DNA from: Rheinheimera oceanensis
GTDB lineage: Bacteria > Pseudomonadota > Gammaproteobacteria > Enterobacterales > Alteromonadaceae
Assembly (NCBI RefSeq): GCF_018831085.1
Contig: NZ_JAGPNM010000002.1
Coordinates: 310,001 to 374,000, forward strand
DNA length: 64,000 nucleotides
Direction of reading: 5' to 3'
This document shows, one piece after another, positions 27,311-38,789 of the stretch. The first letter of the stretch is position 1. Each line of letters starts with the position of its first letter. The position numbers and the translations under genes are program-made. The notes under the pieces were generated by a model, which saw only the letters and a program-made list of their open reading frames with translations, did not search any database and was not told the DNA's origin.

Positions 27311-28343
27311 GGCTCACCCCGGCAAACAAACCAGCCGTTTCCGGCTTACCAAAACGCACATTAGCTGCCTGCATAGCCTGAGCCGCCGCACCTTTTAACA
27401 GGTTATCGATAGCCGACACCACCACTAACTGCTCACCATCCTGCTGCCAGTGAATATCACAATACGGTGTACCGGCAACGTCAGCCACATTAGGTGAATG
27501 CGTAACTAAACGAACCAGAGGTTTACCTGCATAGGCGGTGCTAAATGCACTGTTTACCTGCTCAACAGTAACGCCGGTTTTTAATGTCACTACACTGGTA
27601 GCTAAAATACCGCGTTTAAAATTGCCCAGATGCGGCGTAAACACCACTTTGCAGCCCAGGTTTTGTTCAATTTCCGGCCGGTGGCGGTGTTTAAAGAAAC
27701 CATAGGCATTTAAGCCTACTTCACAAAATGAGGTGTTAAGTGCAGCTTTACGGCCAGCACCGGATACACCGCTGGTAGCATTAATTACCGGGATGCAGTT
27801 ATCCGCGACCAAGCCAGCTTTAAGCAGTGGTAACAGCGCTAAAGTACAGGCTGTCGGGTAGCAGCCGGGTACCGAAATTAACCGCGGTAATGGCGCACTT
27901 TGCCATTCCATTAATGAATACACCGCCTCTTCCAGCAATTCAGGATGCTGGTGCTGATAACCATAATACTGCGGATAAAGCTGCGGTTGTTTCAACCGGA
28001 ATGCGCCGGATAAATCCACCACATCTATGCCTTGTGCTAACAGCAACGGCGTAACGGCTTCGCTGGCTTCATGCGGCAGCGCCAGAAATGCTACATCAAT
28101 TTTTCCGTTTAAACCGCTGGCCAGTTCGTCTGTCCACGGCTGCACCATTATATCCAGCTGCTGTTTGTAACGCGGATATAAAGAAGAAAACAACTCTGCA
28201 CTGCGCCCGGCCGAAGCATAAGCAGCAACAAGTTCAAAATAAGGATTGCGCGCTAAAATCACTGCCAGTTCAGCACCGCTGTAACCGGCAGCACCTAATA
28301 CAATGCTGCGTACTAAAGAAGAAGATTTGTCAGTTGATAACAT
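27303..28343 (-). CDS. argC: N-acetyl-gamma-glutamyl-phosphate reductase
   Basis: NADPH-dependent reduction of N-acetylglutamyl phosphate. 346 residues, with the nucleotide-binding GAAGYSGAEL near the N-terminus and the active-site Cys in SVPGCYPTA. The start at 28343 (MLSTDKSS) is preferred; an upstream extension of 28 codons would run towards the operator and is not conserved. It is the first gene of the operon, with two ARG boxes about 80-120 bp upstream. Confidence 0.95.
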   Translation of the reverse strand: MLSTDKSSSLVRSIVLGAAGYSGAELAVILARNPYFELVAAYASAGRSAELFSSLYPRYKQQLDIMVQPWTDELASGLNGKIDVAFLALPHEASEAVTPLLLAQGIDVVDLSGAFRLKQPQLYPQYYGYQHQHPELLEEAVYSLMEWQSAPLPRLISVPGCYPTACTLALLPLLKAGLVADNCIPVINATSGVSGAGRKAALNTSFCEVGLNAYGFFKHRHRPEIEQNLGCKVVFTPHLGNFKRGILATSVVTLKTGVTVEQVNSAFSTAYAGKPLVRLVTHSPNVADVAGTPYCDIHWQQDGEQLVVVSAIDNLLKGAAAQAMQAANVRFGKPETAGLFAGVSHE

Positions 28344-28424
28344 CGGATACGGCTCTCGAACAGTAAATAACGTATAGGTATAGCACGAAACAGCCGCTAG
28401 TGTAGAACGGCCGCCATGCAGTTT

Positions 28425-28463
28425 CAAGAATTATTATTCTGTTTTTATGAATTTTTATACAAA
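28425..28463 (-). promoter_or_regulatory. argR box: Two tandem ARG boxes (ArgR operator) for argCBFGH
   Basis: Core 16-mers AAGAATTATTATTCTG (28426-28441) and ATGAATTTTTATACAA (28447-28462) each match 12 of 16 positions of the E. coli ARG box core ATGAATAATTATTCAT. Their centres are 21 bp apart, so the two 18-bp boxes are separated by 3 bp, the arrangement bound by the ArgR hexamer. The site lies upstream of argC, implying repression by arginine. Confidence 0.8.
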
Positions 28464-28484
28464 CACTATTAATAACAATAACGC

Positions 28485-31466
28485 TTAGACAGCGATATCG
28501 ACCCGATTACGGCCGTTTTGTTTCGCCTTATACAGCGCACTGTCAGAACGAGATAACAACTTATCATAGTGCGCCTCTCCGGCAAACTCAGCAATGCCCA
28601 TACTTACTGTAATACGCAGTTTTGCGGCAAAAACAGCACAGTCAATCTGCATAACGGCCTGGCGCATGCGTTCACAAATATCCTGCGCTACTTTTAGCGT
28701 GGTGTTTGGCAGCAATATGGCAAACTCTTCCCCACCCCAGCGCGCTACGGTATCGTCGGTCCGGCAGTGGCTACTAATTTCAGCCGCTACCAACTTAAGA
28801 ATTTCGTCACCAATGCTATGACTGTAACTGTCATTTACCTGTTTAAAATGATCAATATCCAGCAGCACCAGGCAAAGAGGTAAATTATTGCGCCGTGAAC
28901 GCGCACATTCACGCGCCAGCGCTTCATCAAAGGCACGGCGGTTTGCCAGCCCGGTTAATGCATCACACCGGGCCTGCTGCTCAAATTCTTCAGCCTGACG
29001 TTTTAATTGCACCAACAGTGCCGAGCGCTCTTGATCTACAGCCTGCAAATGATCTGCCTGCTGTTGTAATTCAACGGTTTTTTCCGCTACCTGCCAACGT
29101 AGTAATTGCTCACGCCGGCGCAAAGTGTTAAGACGCCAGCGCAGTATTATCAGGCCAAACAGCGTGATCAAACCTACTATAGCCAGCCAGAAACCTGGCC
29201 TTTGCCAGATATAAGGAAAGATAGTAAAGCTCAGGCTGGCTTCGTCTTCACTCCAGCCCCCTTGCGGATAAGCTGCGCTGACTAAAAAGCGGTACTCACC
29301 GGGTGGCAGATTGGTATATTCGGCTATATTTTGTGAGCCGCGCTCAACCCAGTCAGAATCAAACCCCTGCAACTTAGTACGATATTGAATGCGCTGTGGC
29401 ATAACAAAGCCTAACCCGGCAAAGGCAAATTCCAGCCGGTTGACTCCGGCAGCTAACTGAATTGAAGAAGTTAACTGCCTTTCAGTACCATTAACTTTCA
29501 AGCTTTCGATCACTATCGGTGGGATATTTGCCGCAAAGCGTTTTAACACCAGAGGTTGCACCTTACTGGCACCTTTGGAGGTAGCAAACCACACTGCACC
29601 ATCCTGAGCCAATGTAGCGGCAGGCATAGAGCCGCCATTGGCCTGGGCACTTTGCATACCGTCACCTTCGCCAAATAGCTCATAGTCAAGATGCTGATGC
29701 TTACCGTTTAGCACGGCTGCAATATGCTCGCGCTCGAGCCGCAGTATGCCCCTGTTGCTGCTAATCCACAGGTGCTGTTGTCTGTCAATCACCACCTGAA
29801 ATAGCTTATCAAACGGTAAACCAACATTGCGGCCGAGCATTTTCAGCTCACCGCTGTTCAAAGCGTAATAAACCAGGCCGCGGTCGGTTGTCATCCAAAT
29901 GGCATCCGCGCCAGTATCCAATGCAAAACCAAATGCGTACTCAGCGCCGTCCAGATTGCTGAAATCAACCTGTGTTATGCTGCCATCTGGTTGCATAATG
30001 GCCACACCAGCCCCGGTACCGATAAACAACCGGCCGTCGCTATGCTGGTACAAAGCCATAATAAATGGTGCCGGCAACCCCTCTGCAGTGGTAAAGTTTT
30101 TTATGCCATCAGCACCTACATAATTAAGCCCCTGCGCAGTTCCCACCCAAAGCCCGCCATCTTTTGCCGGTAACAGTGCCCGGACCTCGTTGGCCAATAA
30201 ACCATTTTGCCGATCCAAGCGACGGGTAACCTTGCCATCCTGCCACAGCAACACACCGTCTGTGTAGGTACCAATCCACACTGAGCCATCAGTAGCCTCT
30301 GCCAGGCTTAATACCGACTGGCCACGACTGGCTGCAGATAAATCCAATGTTTGCAGTTGTTGCCCCGCTAAACGGCTTACACCCTGGCTGCTGCCAATCC
30401 AGACTGAACCATCGCTGTGCGCCATTACGCTGCGGACATAATCTCCGGCCAGGCCAAGTTCGGCGGTGTAAGTAACAAAAGGGGCATCGCGTAAACGGAA
30501 TAAACCACCGTTAGTGCCAACCCAAACGCTTTGCTCACGATCCAGATACAGCGACAAAATACGGTTATTTGGCAACCCACCCGCTATTGTTAACTGCTCT
30601 AATCCCAGCTCGCTGTATCGCAATAATCCCCGGTCAGTGGTTCCTATCCAGATTTGATTGCCATTTATCAGTAATGAAGATACTGGCAAATCTGCTAACT
30701 CTGCATCCAGCAACACAGCCTCGCCGTTAAACCAGCTAAACAGCCCCTGTTCAGTACCCGCCAGAATTTTCTCTTTGTGTATAGCCAGCACAAATACCGG
30801 CGCGGCAGGCATCTCTTTAACAGTTATAATGTCAGGCTGTGTTGCTGCGGTATCCAACCAGGATAGCCCCCGGCCAGAACCAATCCATAGCAGGCCATTG
30901 TTATCAATCAATAAGCTGTGAATAACGTCACTGGGTAAGCCATCAGCCTGAGTGTAACGTATGCGGCTGCCATCTGTTGCCTGCCGGAATAACCCCTGCC
31001 CCTCACTGGCCAGCCAAAAAGCCCCGTGCTTATCCTGAACAACCGCATTCAGTAATACATTAAACGGCGCCCAGCTACGCCAGCTGTTTGGCGAACGCAA
31101 GCTGAAACCTCCGCGCGATCCTGCAATCAGCACATTACCGTCGTTATCTTTATTCAATACCCGGATACCGGAGTCAGGCAGCCCTGTAAGCTCCCCCCGG
31201 CCAAAAATACTGAACTCCCGGCCATTAAAGCGGGCAAGACCTTCCCAGGTGGCTATCCACAGGTAGCCATCTTCACTTTGACTGATACTGTTTATGGTGT
31301 TGTGCGGCAGGCCGTCGCGGGTAGTCCAGCTTTCCTGAAAATAATTACTTAATTTGGCCGGGCTGGCACTGGCAAAAAAGCTCAGGCTGATGCACAGCAG
31401 TACCAGCCAGCTTTGGCGCATTAATGAGTGTCTGGCAGCAAAGCGCCAGCTAAGAACTTCAGACAT
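28485..31466 (-). CDS. Periplasmic beta-propeller sensor diguanylate cyclase
   Basis: A 993-residue c-di-GMP synthase. After a signal peptide there are about a dozen regulator-propeller repeats (DGLPHNTINSI, GYLWIATWEGLARF and similar W-I/V-G-T patterns) forming two periplasmic propellers. A Y_Y_Y domain (about 665-750), one membrane helix (about 758-777), a coiled coil and a GGDEF domain follow. The catalytic signature is GGEEF at 911-915 and the product-inhibition site RxxD is RTDD at 902-905, so an active, feedback-inhibited enzyme is predicted. The sensor half resembles hybrid two-component regulators for polysaccharides, but the ligand is unknown. AGGGATGAG precedes the ATG. Confidence 0.93.
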   Translation of the reverse strand: MSEVLSWRFAARHSLMRQSWLVLLCISLSFFASASPAKLSNYFQESWTTRDGLPHNTINSISQSEDGYLWIATWEGLARFNGREFSIFGRGELTGLPDSGIRVLNKDNDGNVLIAGSRGGFSLRSPNSWRSWAPFNVLLNAVVQDKHGAFWLASEGQGLFRQATDGSRIRYTQADGLPSDVIHSLLIDNNGLLWIGSGRGLSWLDTAATQPDIITVKEMPAAPVFVLAIHKEKILAGTEQGLFSWFNGEAVLLDAELADLPVSSLLINGNQIWIGTTDRGLLRYSELGLEQLTIAGGLPNNRILSLYLDREQSVWVGTNGGLFRLRDAPFVTYTAELGLAGDYVRSVMAHSDGSVWIGSSQGVSRLAGQQLQTLDLSAASRGQSVLSLAEATDGSVWIGTYTDGVLLWQDGKVTRRLDRQNGLLANEVRALLPAKDGGLWVGTAQGLNYVGADGIKNFTTAEGLPAPFIMALYQHSDGRLFIGTGAGVAIMQPDGSITQVDFSNLDGAEYAFGFALDTGADAIWMTTDRGLVYYALNSGELKMLGRNVGLPFDKLFQVVIDRQQHLWISSNRGILRLEREHIAAVLNGKHQHLDYELFGEGDGMQSAQANGGSMPAATLAQDGAVWFATSKGASKVQPLVLKRFAANIPPIVIESLKVNGTERQLTSSIQLAAGVNRLEFAFAGLGFVMPQRIQYRTKLQGFDSDWVERGSQNIAEYTNLPPGEYRFLVSAAYPQGGWSEDEASLSFTIFPYIWQRPGFWLAIVGLITLFGLIILRWRLNTLRRREQLLRWQVAEKTVELQQQADHLQAVDQERSALLVQLKRQAEEFEQQARCDALTGLANRRAFDEALARECARSRRNNLPLCLVLLDIDHFKQVNDSYSHSIGDEILKLVAAEISSHCRTDDTVARWGGEEFAILLPNTTLKVAQDICERMRQAVMQIDCAVFAAKLRITVSMGIAEFAGEAHYDKLLSRSDSALYKAKQNGRNRVDIAV

Positions 31467-31569
31467 TACTACTCATCCCTGTTCATTAAGTAATTGCTAA
31501 AGCAATAATGCCGCTCAGATTAACCCAATTTTCAATTGGCGCCAACCCGGCAAAAGTCCGTTTATTAAT

Positions 31570-31594
31570 GAAAAAAGCCCGTTTTATCACGGGC
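31570..31594 (-). terminator. Terminator after metF
   Basis: On the minus strand GCCCGT-gataaa-ACGGGC is followed by TTTTTT. It lies 20 bp downstream of the metF stop and ends the metB-metL-metF transcript. Confidence 0.88.
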
Positions 31595-31613
31595 GCAGGT
31601 GTGTTAAAGCAGT

Positions 31614-34929
<3,316 letters not shown>

Positions 34930-34935
34930 TATGCG

Positions 34936-36207
34936 TTACCAAAAAGCGCTGAGTGCCGGGTTAAGCCGGAACTGCTGTTGCTGTTCATTCTGTTGTTTTA
35001 ACCTGTCAGCCTGCGGATTAAGCTGTTGCTGATGGTTCTGCTGATTATGTTGCGCCACCGCGTTAAAAGCCTGCTGTAAATCGGCCAGCAAATCATCAGC
35101 GTTTTCAATACCTACCGACAAACGGATTAACGTTGGGCCTATCCCGGCAGTTTTCTGCGCCGCGGCATCCATTGATGCATGCGTCATGCTGCCCGGATGG
35201 CATACCAGGCTTTCAATGCCGCCCAGTGATTGGGCCAGGGTAAATAAGCGCAGCGCAGAGAAAAACACCGGCAATAAGCTTTCGTCAGCGGCCAAATCAA
35301 AACTGCACATCGCACCAAAGCCACTTTGCTGGGCTTTGGCAATAGCATGGCCCGGATGCTGCGGCAGCCCGGGGTAATACACTTTAGCCACCAGGGGCTG
35401 TTTGGCCAGAAAATCTACCAGCCGGGCAGTATTGTCCTGCTGCAAACGCAACCGCGGCTCCAGTGTACGCAGGCCGCGCAGTGTCATATAACTGTCAAAC
35501 GGCGCGCCGGTAATACCCAGGCAATTGGCCCACCATTTTAATTCATCACCCAACTGCTGCGATTTTGCAATCAATACCCCACCCACTATATCACTGTGGC
35601 CGTTAATATATTTAGTGGTGGAATGCACGACAATATCAGCGCCCAGCGCCAGAGGTTGCTGTAATACCGGCGATAAAAAGGTGTTATCCACTACTACCAG
35701 CGCTTGTAATGCTTTGGCCAAATCACATACGGCACGCACATCAGTAATTTGCAGTAATGGGTTAGACGGCGTTTCCAGCCAGATCATTTTCGGCTTCACA
35801 GCCCGGATCTGCTCAGCCCAGTCAGCTTGCTGAAAATTTACTACCAGCAGTTTAAAAGCACGTTTGCGCTGTGCCAGATTAACAAACAACCGGTAGCTAC
35901 CGCCGTAACAGTCATGCGGGATCACCAGCGTATCATCCGGTGTCAGCAGTTGCAGCGCCAGCAAACAGGCAGACATGCCGGTACTGGTAACAATGGCTTT
36001 TACCCCGCCTTCAAGTTCAGCAAGCGTTTCAGCTAATAAATCCCGGGTCGGGTTATTCGAACGTGAGTAATCATAAGGGCCGGGCTGTTTAAAGGCTTTT
36101 AATTCATAGGTTGAGGTTAAATACAGCGGTGGTGTAACCGCAGCGTGGGCAGAGTCCTGGGCAATACCGGCTCTGGCAGCGATAGTCGCGGCGTGGCGCT
36201 TTGACAT
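34936..36207 (-). CDS. metB: Cystathionine gamma-synthase with Gln/Asn-rich C-terminal tail
   Basis: PLP enzyme that condenses an activated homoserine with cysteine. The PLP lysine is in VVHSTTKYINGHSD, and YSRSNNPTRDLL and GGIESLVCHPGSMTHA are family motifs. From the ATG at 36207, which has GAGG seven bases upstream, the protein is 423 residues, about 37 longer than E. coli MetB. The excess is a C-terminal tail after LADLQQAFNAVAQ with 12 Gln and 5 Asn in the last 37 residues, not a usual part of the fold. An upstream in-frame ATG at 36219 lacks a ribosome site. It is the first gene of metB-metL-metF and divergent from metJ. Confidence 0.93.
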   Translation of the reverse strand: MSKRHAATIAARAGIAQDSAHAAVTPPLYLTSTYELKAFKQPGPYDYSRSNNPTRDLLAETLAELEGGVKAIVTSTGMSACLLALQLLTPDDTLVIPHDCYGGSYRLFVNLAQRKRAFKLLVVNFQQADWAEQIRAVKPKMIWLETPSNPLLQITDVRAVCDLAKALQALVVVDNTFLSPVLQQPLALGADIVVHSTTKYINGHSDIVGGVLIAKSQQLGDELKWWANCLGITGAPFDSYMTLRGLRTLEPRLRLQQDNTARLVDFLAKQPLVAKVYYPGLPQHPGHAIAKAQQSGFGAMCSFDLAADESLLPVFFSALRLFTLAQSLGGIESLVCHPGSMTHASMDAAAQKTAGIGPTLIRLSVGIENADDLLADLQQAFNAVAQHNQQNHQQQLNPQADRLKQQNEQQQQFRLNPALSAFW

Positions 36208-36221
36208 AGGAAACCTCATTT

Positions 36222-36245
36222 AGATGTTTAGACGTCTAAAAGTAT
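36222..36245 (-). promoter_or_regulatory. met box: MetJ operator, metB-proximal cluster
   Basis: Three contiguous 8-mers, AGATGTTT, AGACGTCT and AAAAGTAT. The central one is a perfect consensus met box (AGACGTCT) and the left one matches 6 of 8. The cluster begins 15 bp upstream of the metB ATG, so bound MetJ with S-adenosylmethionine would block metB-metL-metF. Confidence 0.85.
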
Positions 36246-36259
36246 AATGATAGAAATAG

Positions 36260-36283
36260 AGATGTCAAACCATTTAGCCGTCT
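36260..36283 (+). promoter_or_regulatory. met box: MetJ operator, second cluster towards metJ
   Basis: AGATGTCA, AACCATTT and AGCCGTCT follow in 8-bp register. The outer boxes match AGACGTCT at 6 of 8 and 7 of 8 positions. Placed midway in the metB/metJ divergent region, it could serve metJ autoregulation or extend the metB operator. Confidence 0.7.
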
Positions 36284-36389
36284 ATAATCATTATTTGTTG
36301 TACACTATTTGACTGGGCGGCATAACAAGATAGAATTTCGCCACTTGCGTAAAGCAATACAACATAATGACTAATTACAAGGTAACCAT

Positions 36390-36725
36390 ATGGCTAAGTG
36401 GAATGGGGAATATATTCACCCGTACGCGGAACACGGTAAAAAATCAGAACTCGTAAAAAAAATCACCGTATCTATTCCGCTGAACGTATTAAAAGTGCTG
36501 ACAGATGAACGCACCCGCCGCCAGGTAAACAACCTGCGACATGCAACCAACAGTGAATTATTATGCGAAGCGTTTCTGCATGCATTTACCGGCCAGCCAC
36601 TGCCAGCCGATGAAGATTTACGTAAAGACAACCCGCACCAGATCCCGGCAGAAGTGCGTCAGATCCTGACCAGCATGGGCAAACCCATCCCGGTTATTAT
36701 TGAAGCCGACAGCGACGAAGAATAA
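36390..36725 (+). CDS. metJ: Methionine repressor MetJ
   Basis: Ribbon-helix-helix repressor of 111 residues that uses S-adenosylmethionine as corepressor. The sequence [19 protein letters not shown], then [46 protein letters not shown] carries the DNA-contacting beta strand (KKITVSI, about residues 23-29) and the conserved helices. Length and order match E. coli MetJ (105 residues) except for a short acidic C-terminus. It is divergent from metB with met boxes between. Confidence 0.97.
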   Translation: MAKWNGEYIHPYAEHGKKSELVKKITVSIPLNVLKVLTDERTRRQVNNLRHATNSELLCEAFLHAFTGQPLPADEDLRKDNPHQIPAEVRQILTSMGKPIPVIIEADSDEE

Positions 36726-36728
36726 CAA

Positions 36729-36765
36729 ACAAAACACCCGCCAGCTGGCGGGTGTTTTGTTTTTG
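36729..36765 (+). terminator. Strong terminator after metJ
   Basis: ACAAAACACCCGCCAG pairs perfectly with CTGGCGGGTGTTTTGT, a 16-bp stem without loop spacer, followed by TTTTT. It lies directly after the metJ stop. The A-run on the left arm would also allow it to stop transcripts coming from the malic enzyme side. Confidence 0.92.
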
Positions 36766-36824
36766 CGGCACGTTAACTGCACAAATAAAGTATAACAGCT
36801 AACTTTGGCAGTTAATTATGACAA

Positions 36825-38066
36825 TTAGCTATAGTAGTTTTCCGGCAACGGCAACCTGGCGACCCCGGATGCCACTGCCGCTTGCGCCACTGCCAGAGCT
36901 ACCCGTGACAACAGCCGCGGATCCATTGGTTTAGGAATTATATAGCTTTTACCAAAACTAAGCTGGCTAACCTTAGCGGCAGCTAATACCTCCTGCGGCA
37001 CAGCTTCTTTAGCAATAGCCCGAATGGCATTTACTGCTGCCAGTTTCATTTCGTCATTAATAACACTGGCGCGTACATCTAAAGCACCGCGGAAAATAAA
37101 CGGAAAACACAGCACGTTATTTACCTGGTTCGGATAATCCGAACGGCCGGTAGCCATAATTATATCGTCGCGCACGGCATGGGCCAGTTCAGGTTTAATT
37201 TCCGGATCCGGGTTAGAGCAAGCAAAAATAACCGGCTTATCGGCCATCAGCTTTAACGCTTCCGGTGGTAACACATCCGGGCCCGACACCCCGACAAACA
37301 CATCAGCTCCGTTTAAGGCATCTTCCAGCGTGCGTTTATCAGTATTGTTGGCAAACAGCAGCTTGTACTGATTCAGGTCATCACGGCGGGTATGAATAAC
37401 ACCTTTGGTATCCAGCATATAAATATGCTCGCGCTGGGCACCGCATTTAATCAGCAGCTCCATGCAGGCGATAGCCGCAGCGCCTGCGCCCATACAGACA
37501 ATAATTGCGTTTTTAATGTCTTTACCCTGAATTTCCAGCGCGTTTAACATGCCGGCAGCAGTTACAATAGCAGTACCGTGCTGATCATCATGAAACACCG
37601 GAATTTTGCAGCGTTTGATCAGCTCTTTTTCAATTTCAAAGCACTCCGGCGCTTTGATATCCTCAAGATTTATACCGCCAAAGGTGTCGGCAATATTGGC
37701 TACGGTATTAATAAACTCTTCTGTGGTGCGGTGCGTTACCTCAATATCAATCGAATCCAGGTTAGCAAAGCGCTTAAACAACAGAGCCTTACCTTCCATT
37801 ACCGGCTTCGAGGCCATAGGGCCTAAATTACCCAACCCCAAAATGGCCGTGCCGTTACTGATCACCGCCACCAGATTGCCTTTGGCAGTGTACTTGTACA
37901 CGTTATCAATATCTGCAGCTATTTCGCGTACCGGTTCTGCTACGCCCGGGCTATAGGCCAATGCTAAATCTGTTACGGTTTCGGCAGGTTTACTGATCTC
38001 AATACTGATTTTGCCGGGTTTGGGTTCTGCGTGGTAACGCAGTGCTTGTTCTCTGAAATCTGACAT
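36825..38066 (-). CDS. Malic enzyme (oxaloacetate-decarboxylating), short single-domain form
   Basis: Oxidative decarboxylation of malate to pyruvate with NAD(P)+. 413 residues, with SPGVAEPV (substrate loop), TAKGNLVAVISNGTAILGLGNLGPMASKPVMEGKALLFK, FHDDQHGTAIVTAAG (metal-binding Asp residues) and VCMGAGAAAIACMELL (nucleotide loop). It matches the catalytic half of MaeB but lacks the C-terminal phosphotransacetylase-like domain. AGGATAAAC precedes the ATG. The NAD or NADP preference cannot be read with certainty. Confidence 0.93.
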   Translation of the reverse strand: MSDFREQALRYHAEPKPGKISIEISKPAETVTDLALAYSPGVAEPVREIAADIDNVYKYTAKGNLVAVISNGTAILGLGNLGPMASKPVMEGKALLFKRFANLDSIDIEVTHRTTEEFINTVANIADTFGGINLEDIKAPECFEIEKELIKRCKIPVFHDDQHGTAIVTAAGMLNALEIQGKDIKNAIIVCMGAGAAAIACMELLIKCGAQREHIYMLDTKGVIHTRRDDLNQYKLLFANNTDKRTLEDALNGADVFVGVSGPDVLPPEALKLMADKPVIFACSNPDPEIKPELAHAVRDDIIMATGRSDYPNQVNNVLCFPFIFRGALDVRASVINDEMKLAAVNAIRAIAKEAVPQEVLAAAKVSQLSFGKSYIIPKPMDPRLLSRVALAVAQAAVASGVARLPLPENYYS

Positions 38067-38371
38067 CTGTTTATCCTGCCGTTTGTTGTAGGGCCTAGCG
38101 TAAAGTTATTGTTGTACAGTTACGTCTGAGGGAGGCTTATTCTAAAGAGCTACCAGCGGTAAGAGAACCGTAATCAGTCTGATCGTACCAGCGTAAAATG
38201 GCCTGTCTGACTATACCACTTTAGTCGCAACCCGTAGCTGTTATAACAATTACGGCACACAAACAACATTTCTTTTAGCAATATTGAATATAAATTCCTC
38301 ATCTGGCACAAATTTCAGGCACAAAAAAAGCACCCGCAGGTGCTTTTTCTGTTTTGCTGCAGCAAAACCGA
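38067..38371. other. 305-bp intergenic region between malic enzyme and rpmE
   Basis: No gene is visible here. The region should hold the malic-enzyme promoter and, at its right end, the rpmE terminator. An imperfect inverted repeat, CCGTA (38232-38236) with TACGG (38251-38255) around the central GTTATAAC, could be a regulator site. I see no tRNA or small-RNA signature. Confidence 0.5.
38324..38348 (-). terminator. Terminator after rpmE
   Basis: AGCACC pairs with GGTGCT around CGCA, with A/T runs on both flanks (AAAAA and TTTTT). On the minus strand it lies 24 bp after the rpmE stop and ends in a T-run. Confidence 0.85.
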
Positions 38372-38584
38372 TTAACGGCTGCCCAGTACAGAGAAACGTT
38401 TTTTGAAGCGATCTACACGGCCGCCTACGTCTAACACTTTTTGCTTACCGGTATAAAACGGGTGGCAAGCAGAGCAAACGTCCAGGTGGATGTCTTTGCA
38501 CAGTGCTGATTTAGTTTTGAATGCATTACCGCAAGTACAAGTAGCAGTAATCTCTTTATATTCTGGGTGAATACCTGGCTTCAT
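38372..38584 (-). CDS. rpmE: 50S ribosomal protein L31, zinc-binding type
   Basis: A 70-residue ribosomal protein starting [12 protein letters not shown]. Cys16, Cys18, Cys37 and Cys40 form the zinc site, so this is the Cys-containing (type A) paralogue rather than the zinc-free RpmE2 made under zinc starvation. It stands alone, between the malic enzyme and the divergent priA, as in many gammaproteobacteria. Confidence 0.97.
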   Translation of the reverse strand: MKPGIHPEYKEITATCTCGNAFKTKSALCKDIHLDVCSACHPFYTGKQKVLDVGGRVDRFKKRFSVLGSR

Positions 38585-38789
38585 GGGTTACCTCGTTAGG
38601 CCGTATCGCTATCTGGTCAAAATTTTTGCCAGACACCATACGTAATTACAGTTAATTAAGGGCGCGTAGCTTAATAGATAGCCACAAAAGTTGCAACAGC
38701 TTATGCAGTTGTGCAATAAATTTTGTTTTACTTGGCATTTCACCGGGCTGTCCTTACACTTGAAGGCTGCTATTTAACAGGACCCTGTT

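Noticed and set aside
36208..36389. SAM riboswitch in front of metB
   Set aside because: The region is explained by tandem MetJ boxes, and no riboswitch-like stem pattern is evident.
36825..38066. Full-length MaeB with phosphotransacetylase-like domain
   Set aside because: The protein is only 413 residues and stops after the malic enzyme domains.
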